A stretch of DNA of 6,081 bases from an uncultured Collinsella sp. (GTDB taxonomy: Bacteria > Actinomycetota > Coriobacteriia > Coriobacteriales > Coriobacteriaceae): positions 1 through 6,081 of the forward strand of contig CAAEEB010000081.1 of the NCBI GenBank assembly GCA_900754745.1, written 5' to 3'. The notes beneath the pieces were generated by a model that worked only from the letters and a program-made list of their open reading frames with translations, was not told the DNA's origin and made no database searches. Shown here piece after piece: positions 1 to 5,755 of the stretch; within the stretch, counting starts at the first letter, position 1; each line of letters opens with the position of its first letter. Both the position numbers and the translations under genes were made by a program.

Positions 1-2
1 CC

Positions 3-647
3 CTGGCCCCGACCCGCGAGGGCTACACCTTCGCCGGCTGGACCTACGACCGCGACGGTAACGACCCGGTCGACTTCAGCAAGCCCGTTCAGGGCGGCGG
101 CGACCATGTGACGTTCTATGCTCAGTGGACCAAGGACAAGGGAACTGATGAGAACGTCAAAGACGTCCTCTACTTTGCCAACGGCGGCACGTTCTTCGAC
201 GGCAACGAGACGCTCCAGGGCGTTACCGACGGCAACGGCGTCGCCCGCCAGCCCCTGGCCCCGACCCGCGAAGGCTACACCTTCGCCGGCTGGACCTATG
301 ACTCCCAGGGTACCGATCCCGTCGACTTCAGCAAGCCGCTGGTCGGCGGCGGCGACCACGCTACCTTGTTCGCTCAGTGGACCGAGGACAAGGGAGCTGA
401 CGTTGACGAGAACAAGAACGTCAAGGATGTCCTCTACTTCGCCAACGGTGGTGTATTCTTCGACGGTAATGTGACGCTCCAGGGCGTTACTGATTCCGAC
501 GGCGTCGCCCGCCAGCCCCTGGCACCGACCCGCGAGGGCTACACCTTCGCCGGCTGGACCTACGACTCCGAGGGCACCGACCCGGTCGACTTCAGCAAGC
601 CCGTACAGGGCGGCGGCGACCACGTGACGTTCTACGCCCAGTGGACC
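3..647 (+). repeat. Tandem coding repeats, about 84-88 codons per period
   Basis: The same DNA segment begins at 3, 255 and 519 and continues for 129 bases each time, giving periods of 252 and 264 bases. The preceding 90-base segment (coding VLYFANGG onward) is present at 165 and 429. The copies are very similar at DNA level, including synonymous positions. At protein level the three 43-residue segments differ at only about three to six positions. The 12-base difference in period comes from a longer linker (EDKGADVDENKN) before the third unit. The array continues left past the window edge. Such similarity favours copy-number change by recombination or slippage. Confidence 0.85.
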
Positions 648-1082
648 AAGGATGAGACGCCTGCTGCCCAGACCCACAAGGTCAATTTCTACGTTGATGG
701 TTCCACCACTACGGTTGAGGTCGAGGACGGCAAGACTGTTGCTCAGCCCACTGATCCTTCCGTCGACGGTTTCAACTTTGTCGGCTGGTCTTCATCCAAG
801 GAGTCCTTCAAGAAGTTTGACTTCTCTACTCCTATCACCGAGGACACCACTGTCTACGCTTTCTTTACCGCTAAGACCCCCAAGTCCGAGACTTTGAAGA
901 AGGATGAGGGCAAGAAGCAGGTTGCCGCTGATAAGAAGGACGAGGCTAAGGCCGAGAAGAAGGACGACGCCGCCCTTGCTTCTACCGGCGATCCGACCTT
1001 CGTTGTGACCTCTGCTGCCGCCCTTACCGGCGCTGTGGCTGTCGCTGTGGGCATGTACATGACCAAGCGTCGCGAGCACTAA
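3..1082 (+). CDS. Sortase-anchored surface protein with InlB B-type repeats (5' end outside window)
   Basis: The reading frame is open from the first bases and runs 359 residues to TAA at 1080-1082; a GTG at 108 lies inside a repeat and is not the start. Three closely related units of the Listeria-Bacteroides repeat type (Flg_new/InlB B-repeat, beta-grasp fold) carry GYTFAGW and end in AQWT; their last parts lie at 3-131, 165-383 and 429-647. A divergent fourth unit (678-869) has GFNFVGW. A Lys/Asp/Glu/Ala-rich spacer follows (about 880-970), then LASTG (975-989), a hydrophobic stretch and the basic tail KRREH. This is the standard order of a cell-wall sorting signal, but with Ala at position 2, the pattern known for class E sortases (LAxTG). 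Such proteins are exposed on the wall and often adhesins; the partner cannot be read here. The signal peptide and N-terminal domains are missing. The fourth unit and tail use more T-ending codons than the three GC-rich repeats, which suggests recent repeat expansion. Confidence 0.88.
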   Translation: MAPTREGYTFAGWTYDRDGNDPVDFSKPVQGGGDHVTFYAQWTKDKGTDENVKDVLYFANGGTFFDGNETLQGVTDGNGVARQPLAPTREGYTFAGWTYDSQGTDPVDFSKPLVGGGDHATLFAQWTEDKGADVDENKNVKDVLYFANGGVFFDGNVTLQGVTDSDGVARQPLAPTREGYTFAGWTYDSEGTDPVDFSKPVQGGGDHVTFYAQWTKDETPAAQTHKVNFYVDGSTTTVEVEDGKTVAQPTDPSVDGFNFVGWSSSKESFKKFDFSTPITEDTTVYAFFTAKTPKSETLKKDEGKKQVAADKKDEAKAEKKDDAALASTGDPTFVVTSAAALTGAVAVAVGMYMTKRREH

Positions 1083-1128
1083 ACTCTACTAGTGTTTACC
1101 TCCGGGCTTTATTAGCCCAAACCTGATA

Positions 1129-1161
1129 GCCGCGTGGGGACCCGACCCCCACGCGGCTTTT
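1129..1161 (+). terminator. Rho-independent terminator of the surface-protein gene
   Basis: An 11-bp perfect GC-rich stem (GCCGCGTGGGG at 1129-1139 with CCCCACGCGGC at 1147-1157) encloses a 7-base loop and is followed by TTTTATGTTTT. It lies 46 bases after the stop codon. A smaller hairpin, GGGCT/AGCCC at 1104-1118, lies just before it and lacks a T-tract. Confidence 0.9.
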
Positions 1162-1225
1162 ATGTTTTAGTTATCTTGTTGAGTTCTTCGACTTCTGCAT
1201 ACGTTTTTAGATGTCCACGCCATAT

Positions 1226-1264
1226 AAAGGGGTGCTGCTGCGATGTGTGCAGCGGCACCCCTTT
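1226..1264 (-). terminator. Terminator of the kinase-FHA operon, probably bidirectional
   Basis: A 16-bp stem (AAAGGGGTGCTGCTGC at 1226-1241 with GCAGCGGCACCCCTTT at 1249-1264, one G-T pair) has a 7-base loop. Because the arms start with AAA and end with TTT, each strand reads a GC-rich stem followed by T residues. On the minus strand it lies 29 bases past the stop of the FHA gene and is followed by TTTATAT. It can also back up the terminator at 1129-1161 for plus-strand transcripts, so the two convergent units are well insulated. Confidence 0.82.
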
Positions 1265-1293
1265 GTGTTGATTCTTATTGGGCGGGCTCGGCC

Positions 1294-2283
1294 CTAGGCC
1301 AACGCGCGTACGTCTGAGGAGATCTTCAGCACCAAAAACTCGGTCGAGGAGCCCAGTTTGAGCAGGTCGCCGTCGTGGATAGGAAACTGCTTGTCCTCGT
1401 CATCGGAGGTGCGTAGCGAACGTGGCTTTTCGATAACGGTGGTCGCGCCGTTGCGTGTCACCAGCACCGTTCCATTAGTGGAGTGCAGGCCGCTCGCGAG
1501 CCATGCTCCGTTGGAAAACGCTACACGCAGGTGCCGACGGGATACATCGGGTCCTACGTTGGTGATGGCGTTTTGGTCGTGTGCAAAAGAGCCTAGTACC
1601 GTACCCTCGGGATCGAGGCTCAAAGGATAGATTGGCGGCAAGGCCGAGCCGTCTTTCGCAAGCCTGAGCAGCCCCAGTTTTGCAGGAGGCTCGTTGACCT
1701 TGCGGTTGGTGCACCGCGCCTGGACGACCTCGGCGGTCTCGAGCGTGCCAAAGGTCTGGGCCAGTTGCGTTATGGCAAAGTCTTTGACCTCGGAGGCGGC
1801 GGCATTGGGATCAGCCAAGCATCCGCAGACCGTTAGCGCAAGAAGCTCCAAAAGGCGCCGGTCGCTTTGCTTGAGGCCAGGCATGACGGCGATGCGGTCA
1901 AAGATATTGCGAAGGATGGAACCATCGAGCCCCCAGTGTTCGAGCGACGTTGCCATGCGCTCGAGGGCACGCGTCGTAATGACTTGCTGGCGAGCGTTGG
2001 CGGCCGCTGGACTGCTGTCAACGCCGATTTTTACAACGGCAGCTAAGTTCTGGACGCTCTGCGAAAAATCGGCAAACATCTCGGGGTCGATCTTGTCGGT
2101 ACCCGGAACGACGTGCACCACGCGTCGCGATAGAAGCGTCTTTTCGGCAATGCGAAACCTTGGGGCCGGTTTGGAGCCCATCGGCTTGTCCGAAATCAGG
2201 ATGCGCGCTGCTTCTCGATTGTTAATCTGCAGGTCGCACTTAAGGAAATCAAAGAGCACCTCGGAAGGTGTTTCCGCACGCAT
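1294..2283 (-). CDS. FHA-domain protein, second gene of the kinase operon (329 aa)
   Basis: The C-terminal part (about residues 226-322) is a forkhead-associated domain, a phosphothreonine-binding fold: it shows VSRRHLRV (247-254), GLHSTNGT (265-272) and IHDGDLLKLG (302-311). The usual Arg after the first conserved Gly is Ser (LGS, 230-232). Residues 1-190 match no family I recognise, look mainly helical, and are paralogous to the protein at 4477-5433, sharing TPSxxL, INNxxAAxIL, a GVDG/GLDG motif, GCLxDP and TLETA-like segments. There is no signal peptide or membrane segment, so it should be cytoplasmic. I chose ATG at 2283 because AAAGGAG (2293-2299) sits 9 bases upstream; an in-frame start at 2328 would overlap the kinase gene. 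The kinase stop is 35 bases upstream, so the two genes are probably co-transcribed and the protein is a likely reader or substrate of that kinase. This role is inferred. Confidence 0.88.
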   Translation of the reverse strand: MRAETPSEVLFDFLKCDLQINNREAARILISDKPMGSKPAPRFRIAEKTLLSRRVVHVVPGTDKIDPEMFADFSQSVQNLAAVVKIGVDSSPAAANARQQVITTRALERMATSLEHWGLDGSILRNIFDRIAVMPGLKQSDRRLLELLALTVCGCLADPNAAASEVKDFAITQLAQTFGTLETAEVVQARCTNRKVNEPPAKLGLLRLAKDGSALPPIYPLSLDPEGTVLGSFAHDQNAITNVGPDVSRRHLRVAFSNGAWLASGLHSTNGTVLVTRNGATTVIEKPRSLRTSDDEDKQFPIHDGDLLKLGSSTEFLVLKISSDVRALA

Positions 2284-2292
2284 GATGCGAGA

Positions 2293-2299
2293 CTCCTTT
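2293..2299 (-). promoter_or_regulatory. Shine-Dalgarno site that sets the FHA gene start
   Basis: Read on the minus strand, AAAGGAG lies 9 bases before ATG 2283-2281, in the 35-base gap after the kinase stop codon. It supports the shorter 329-residue product over the upstream in-frame start at 2328. Confidence 0.8.
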
Positions 2300-2318
2300 C
2301 TGGTATCCGGGGAAGGTG

Positions 2319-4331
2319 TTAGATGCAAAAGCCGGGCAGGACATAGGTCATTTGGTCCGGTTTGTTTCCGGGTGTTGCCCAGCTAAACACGTCGCCGTCT
2401 TTTCCAACGCGGTTAAAGTACGTCGAGTCGGCGCCTTCGCTGCAGTCGGCGCTGGGGGTGCGCTCCCAGTAGCAGATCTTTTGGCCGGCGACGGTGCGGA
2501 TCATGGCATCATTGGTGGTCAGACCGCTCACACTCTGCTCGCGATAGAGTTGGTATTGATCGCCTTCTCCGCTGTAGAGGTCAGAAAGGTACTCGCAGCC
2601 TTCTGCGAACGTTTCGGGCGCTTGGTAGCCGCACAGTTCGCTCATGGACGGCAGCCAGAGCATGTCGTCGGTGGCGGTGATACTGGAGGCGTCTTTGGTG
2701 ACGCCGGTGTTGTTGGTAAGCTTTCGCACCGAGCGGATCTGATTACGGAGATTGTCGGGCAGCGTAGCCATGCCCCTGTCCGCCAACCATTCGCGAAGCG
2801 ACGATTGCTCCCAACCGCCCGTCGCGGCGCTGTCATTTACGGCGCGCATGGCGATGGGGGTACGGAACATAAAGGTGATGCCCGCGGGGAGGCCGTCATC
2901 GGTGAACGTGTCTGCCTTAAAGCCCACGATCTGGACTTGTGCCTTGGTCACCCCGTCGGAAAGCCTGACGGTCTTGGTGTTCTCGTTTTCGAGCGACTGC
3001 TTGCTGTTTACCAGGTGGTAGGTTTCGGCAATCGCGAGCGCGTTTTTGTTGGAAGATGTCTCTTGGATTTTGCGGGAGATCAGTGCGAGTTCTTCCCAGG
3101 TGTAATCGTCGAGTGACGGCTTGATGCCGTGCGCAAGGTCGATAAGCCCCCAGCATCCCGTGGCAAGGGCGGAAGCTGCTATGCCGGCAACGCAGACGCC
3201 GCCGAGCGCGAGCGCAGCGCGACGCGAGATGAGCGGGTGACGCGTTTGATCCTTGTCGGAGTCGGAAGGCTTCGGTTGCTGGCTAAAGTCGATCGGGGTG
3301 GGCAGCGGCGTGCGCGGCTCAAAATCGATGTCTTTAATCCAGGCATCGAGCTTGCCGACAATCGTAGACAGCGGCGCGCGCTGGGACTGCTCGTTATGGA
3401 TGCCGCTCATGATGACATCGACAAGCATTTGGTCGCCGGGTACGCGTGCCTCAAGAGGCTTGAGCTCGTGCTCGATCTTGTACAGGTAGGGCGACTGGTC
3501 CATATGCTCGTTTAGGCGATATGGCGTGTGGCCGGCATAGAGCGTGTAGAGTATGCTGCAGAGCTCATATGTATCGATGCTGGGCGACGTGCGCAGCGGC
3601 GCCAGCTCGGGGATGTCGTTGGAGAGCATCTCGGGTGGGGCGAACTCGGGGGTGCCGTTGCGCCAGATGCCGGTGGACATGGTAAACGAGGGGTCTGAGC
3701 GCTTGATGCTCGAACTGCCCAGATCGACTAGGCAAAGGTCAAAACTGCAGTGTGCAATCTGCTGGGCAAGGGACCGGCGCGTTGTGCGAATGATGATATT
3801 GCGCAAGGAGATATCACGGTGCGCAAACGGCGCATCGAGCTTTTGGGCACCCAGGAGAATCTCTCCCAGGCGTTTTCCAATCGCGGCGACGGTGTTTGCA
3901 GGAATGTAGCCGCCCTCGGCGGGGTCGGTTAGCTCTGCCGCAGCATCGCGAAGGGGCAGGCCTTCAATCCACTCCATAACGATGACTGGCGTGTTGCCGG
4001 CATAGCCGTAGCCATAGGTTTTGGGAAAGCCGCCCAACAGTGAGACGGCTGCAAGATTGCGATACTCCTCGGTAAGCGTCTTGATGCCCGAGGGACTGAT
4101 GGCGGAGCCGTTTTCATCACAGCCGCTGAAGGGCCATAGCGTTTTGAGCGCAAAGGTCTCGCCCTCGGTGTTGGCGACCTTGCGAAGATGGTGGGAACCG
4201 CCGCCGACTGCCCCGCAATCCAACAGGGTAGTAAAGCGGCGAATAGTATCGGGGTCTTCGGTGGTCGCAAACATGGCGTTTGGTTCAAAGGGGGACAATG
4301 CGATGATATCCATGTCCGTGTCGTACGTCAC
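2319..4331 (-). CDS. Transmembrane Ser/Thr protein kinase with extracytoplasmic DUF6273-like domain (670 aa)
   Basis: Hanks-type kinase motifs appear in order: glycine loop GAVGGGS (40-46), ATP-binding Lys in ALKTL (Lys63), a candidate helix-C Glu at 88/89, HRDISLRN (171-178; catalytic Asp173, Asn178), DLG (203-205, usual DFG), an Ser/Thr-rich activation segment ending GTPEFAPPE (226-234), and DTYELCSILYTLYAG (253-267). The kinase domain spans about 35-335. A Pro/Thr-rich juxtamembrane stretch (341-350) leads to one hydrophobic segment (about 372-396) after two Arg, which predicts kinase inside and C-terminus outside. The outer part (466-670) resembles DUF6273: GITFMF, GGWEQSSLREWL, LPDNLRNQI, LWLPSMSEL, EGDQYQLY; it has five Cys. 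It lacks the PASTA repeats of PknB-type kinases, so it probably senses something else; the ligand is unknown. GTG at 4331 is chosen because AAAGGA lies 7 bases upstream; earlier in-frame starts fall in or near the upstream terminator. I see no convincing own promoter. The downstream FHA gene follows after 35 bases. Confidence 0.9.
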   Translation of the reverse strand: MTYDTDMDIIALSPFEPNAMFATTEDPDTIRRFTTLLDCGAVGGGSHHLRKVANTEGETFALKTLWPFSGCDENGSAISPSGIKTLTEEYRNLAAVSLLGGFPKTYGYGYAGNTPVIVMEWIEGLPLRDAAAELTDPAEGGYIPANTVAAIGKRLGEILLGAQKLDAPFAHRDISLRNIIIRTTRRSLAQQIAHCSFDLCLVDLGSSSIKRSDPSFTMSTGIWRNGTPEFAPPEMLSNDIPELAPLRTSPSIDTYELCSILYTLYAGHTPYRLNEHMDQSPYLYKIEHELKPLEARVPGDQMLVDVIMSGIHNEQSQRAPLSTIVGKLDAWIKDIDFEPRTPLPTPIDFSQQPKPSDSDKDQTRHPLISRRAALALGGVCVAGIAASALATGCWGLIDLAHGIKPSLDDYTWEELALISRKIQETSSNKNALAIAETYHLVNSKQSLENENTKTVRLSDGVTKAQVQIVGFKADTFTDDGLPAGITFMFRTPIAMRAVNDSAATGGWEQSSLREWLADRGMATLPDNLRNQIRSVRKLTNNTGVTKDASSITATDDMLWLPSMSELCGYQAPETFAEGCEYLSDLYSGEGDQYQLYREQSVSGLTTNDAMIRTVAGQKICYWERTPSADCSEGADSTYFNRVGKDGDVFSWATPGNKPDQMTYVLPGFCI

Positions 4332-4338
4332 GGGGCGA

Positions 4339-4344
4339 TCCTTT
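4339..4344 (-). promoter_or_regulatory. Shine-Dalgarno site that sets the kinase GTG start
   Basis: Read on the minus strand, AAAGGA ends 7 bases before GTG 4331-4329. The upstream in-frame ATG at 4361 has no such site, and in-frame starts at 4427 and 4439 lie inside the terminator hairpin. Confidence 0.75.
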
Positions 4345-4406
4345 CGAGAAAAAAAGTGCATAGCAATAATGTTAGTGAAAAGGTAGCGCAACCGTTGCCT
4401 TAATCG

Positions 4407-4452
4407 AAAAGGTGCCGTTATTTGCATGGGTTGATGCAAATAACGGCACCTT
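4407..4452 (-). terminator. Perfect 19-bp hairpin terminator between FHA gene and kinase gene
   Basis: The arms AAGGTGCCGTTATTTGCAT (4409-4427) and ATGCAAATAACGGCACCTT (4434-4452) are perfect reverse complements around a 6-base loop. Read on the minus strand, the stem ends in CCTT and runs into TTCG, giving a TTTT tract. It begins 24 bases after the stop codon of the upstream FHA gene and ends about 75 bases before the kinase start, so it should separate the upstream FHA transcript from the kinase operon, possibly with some read-through. Confidence 0.85.
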
Positions 4453-4476
4453 GTGCGTCGAAGATGTGTGGGTGGG

Positions 4477-5433
4477 CTAGTCTGTGATGCGAATGACCAA
4501 GAAGCGCGTCGTGGCGCCTAGACAGAGCGTATCTCCGTTGTGAATCTCGACGGGGGTGTTGGCAAAGTTGGCGGGGCGCTTGCGTTTGGGCGGTTCGATA
4601 GCCTGTCGGCAGCGGTCGACGCCCGAGATCAAAAACGATCCGTTGGTGGAGCCGAGGCCCTGCGCAAGCCAGCGTCCGTCTTGGAGCCAAATGCGCAGGT
4701 GCTGGCGCGAGACATCGGAATCGACGTCGGTGATGGCGTTCTCGTCGCCCGTCAGCGAGCCGATAATGCTGCCCACCGAGTTCGTGGTAAGGGGACGCAA
4801 CGGCGGTCGTGCCGAGTTGCCCACGACGCGCAGCAGCCCCAGGCGAATGTCTCCCGTGGGGCGCGCGGTTGTCGAGAAAAACGAGGTGACGGTCGTCTCG
4901 ATCGTGCCGAGTGTCGAGAGCATCTGGTCGGACACAAAGGACTCGGTGTATTCGATGGCGCGGGCGGGGTCGCCAAGGCAGCCGGTAACGATAAAAAAGA
5001 CCAGATGGATGTAGAGGCGATCTTTAATGTCACTATCGTTAGCGGTCTCGATGCGCTCGACGCCGTTTCTAAAGAGCATGCCGTCGACGCCGCAATTGGT
5101 AAGGGCATCCTGCATGTCTGGGACGCACGATTCCATGTAGCGTTTAGCGACCTTGCTCAGCGATTGGGGGTCGGAGCCTCGGTTTTGCATGATGAGGTTG
5201 AGTATCTGGCGCGCACTTTGTTCAAAGGGCGCAAACAGCGGCTCGGGAAGGTCGCCGGGTTTGGCGTGAACGATTTCGCGTGAGATAAACGACGGGACCG
5301 TCAAGCGTTCGGAGATGAGGCGTCCACCGTAACGGGCGTTGCCGGCCATGAGAATTTGCGCGGCGCTACCGTTGTTGATGCGACCGAGTGACTTAAGCCC
5401 GGCGTACAGTGCACAAGATGGAGTGTCGGCCAT
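4477..5433 (-). CDS. FHA-domain protein, first gene of the locus (318 aa), paralogue of the one at 1294-2283
   Basis: A C-terminal FHA domain (about 219-316) shows GSIIGS (221-226), VSRQHLRI (241-248), GLGSTNGS (259-266), IHNGDTLCLG (297-306) and FLVIRI (311-316). As in the paralogue, Ser226 replaces the usual Arg that contacts phosphothreonine; the Ser, His and Asn positions are kept. Residues 1-185 form the same unrecognised N-terminal region as in the paralogue: TPSCAL, INNGSAAQILM, SREIVHAKPG, NCGVDGMLFRNG, TGCLGDP, TLGTIET. There is no signal peptide; the hydrophobic patch YIHLVFFIVTGCL (141-153) is short and matches a less hydrophobic helix in the paralogue. ATG at 5433 is chosen over an in-frame TTG at 5457, which would translate the G-tract. 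GAGGAGG lies unusually far upstream with a run of nine G between. A TATAAT element sits about 55 bases upstream of the start, and a hairpin terminator follows the gene. It probably works with the adjacent kinase, which is inferred from position and family. Confidence 0.88.
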   Translation of the reverse strand: MADTPSCALYAGLKSLGRINNGSAAQILMAGNARYGGRLISERLTVPSFISREIVHAKPGDLPEPLFAPFEQSARQILNLIMQNRGSDPQSLSKVAKRYMESCVPDMQDALTNCGVDGMLFRNGVERIETANDSDIKDRLYIHLVFFIVTGCLGDPARAIEYTESFVSDQMLSTLGTIETTVTSFFSTTARPTGDIRLGLLRVVGNSARPPLRPLTTNSVGSIIGSLTGDENAITDVDSDVSRQHLRIWLQDGRWLAQGLGSTNGSFLISGVDRCRQAIEPPKRKRPANFANTPVEIHNGDTLCLGATTRFLVIRITD

Positions 5434-5456
5434 TTGTTTTACCCCCCCCCTCCTCA
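5434..5456 (-). promoter_or_regulatory. Shine-Dalgarno region with a nine-G tract before the FHA gene
   Basis: Read on the minus strand, GAGGA is followed by nine G (5450-5442), then TAAAACAA and ATG. The AGGAGG core is about 15 bases from the start codon, longer than the common 5-10, although G residues further down the tract could also pair weakly with the anti-Shine-Dalgarno. A change in tract length would alter the spacing and so perhaps the translation rate. Confidence 0.6.
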
Positions 5457-5466
5457 AAAAGTGACA

Positions 5467-5495
5467 TTGAATACGTAAGTATGGTCAATTATAGG
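5467..5495 (+). promoter_or_regulatory. Possible plus-strand promoter overlapping the FHA promoter
   Basis: TTGAAT (5467-5472) and TATAGG (5490-5495) are separated by 17 bases on the plus strand. A transcript would start near 5502 and run to the terminator at 5703-5730, or through it into mfd. Both hexamers match the sigma-70-type consensus only in part. Confidence 0.35.
5488..5493 (-). promoter_or_regulatory. Probable -10 element of the FHA gene at 4477-5433
   Basis: The minus strand reads exactly TATAAT here. Transcription would begin near 5481, giving a leader of about 48 bases that contains the G-tract. No good -35 hexamer is found 16-18 bases upstream (AGCATT at a 17-base spacing), so the promoter is called on the -10 alone. 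Confidence 0.55.
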
Positions 5496-5702
5496 CGCTT
5501 TGCAGCTCGAAATGCTCGCCAGGGGGCGCGGACGGTGTAAATCGCTGCCGGAAGACAGCAAATCAAAAAGCGGAAAGCGGATTAATAAGCTGGGAAAACG
5601 CGTTAGCAAGACCGTTGTGGGCAACATTTGGCATGATGTCGCTTTGGCCTTTGGTCACGGGGCCGTGCGGTACCATAAACGTTAATGAACTTTGACGAAC
5701 GA

Positions 5703-5730
5703 CCCGCCGAGCTTGCCTCGGCGGGCTTTT
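5703..5730 (+). terminator. Rho-independent terminator just upstream of mfd
   Basis: A 9-bp perfect stem (CCCGCCGAG at 5703-5711, CTCGGCGGG at 5717-5725) with a 5-base loop is followed by CTTTT. The T-tract is on the plus strand only. It lies 25 bases before the mfd start codon. No supported plus-strand gene precedes it, so it ends either an unannotated short transcript or an mfd leader. Confidence 0.8.
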
Positions 5731-5755
5731 GGCGTTGCAATGCCGGAGGAACAGC

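Larger units (their letters stand above)
5434..5755. other. Divergent intergenic region between FHA gene and mfd
   Basis: This 322-base stretch holds the leader and promoter of the minus-strand FHA gene at its left end and a plus-strand terminator plus the mfd ribosome-binding site at its right end. The middle (about 5500-5700) is less GC-rich than its surroundings and shows no gene I can support. It has an in-frame plus-strand ORF to TAA at 5685 of up to 61 residues that would encode a very basic peptide, but its starts lack a Shine-Dalgarno site. Confidence 0.6.

Noticed and set aside
3..647. Regular repeats considered as a CRISPR array
   Set aside because: Periods of 252-264 bases lie within one open frame and encode a known repeat domain; there are no short direct repeats with unique spacers.
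1694..2386. 230-codon plus-strand reading frame
   Set aside because: It lies antisense to the FHA gene and spans its ribosome-binding site and the end of the kinase gene; no domain or start site supports it.
2316..3116. 266-codon plus-strand reading frame
   Set aside because: It lies antisense to the kinase gene, whose minus-strand frame carries recognisable DUF6273-like motifs. The translation is Gly/Val/Ala-rich with no family signal, as expected for a shadow frame in GC-rich DNA.
2332..4439. Longer kinase start at TTG 4439
   Set aside because: That start lies inside the terminator hairpin and lacks a ribosome-binding site, while GTG 4331 has AAAGGA at 7 bases.
4540..5283. 247-codon plus-strand reading frame
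   Set aside because: It lies antisense to the upstream FHA gene, which has clear FHA motifs and a paralogue; the plus frame has no recognisable domain.
5500..5685. Short plus-strand ORF of up to 61 residues, very rich in Lys and Arg
   Set aside because: Neither TTG 5500 nor ATG 5512 has a Shine-Dalgarno site, and the product resembles no family I know. Kept only as a possibility in the intergenic entry.
5633..5695. Possible 20-residue leader peptide ending just before the mfd-proximal terminator
   Set aside because: There is no good ribosome-binding site and no run of one amino acid that would suggest attenuation; probably chance.
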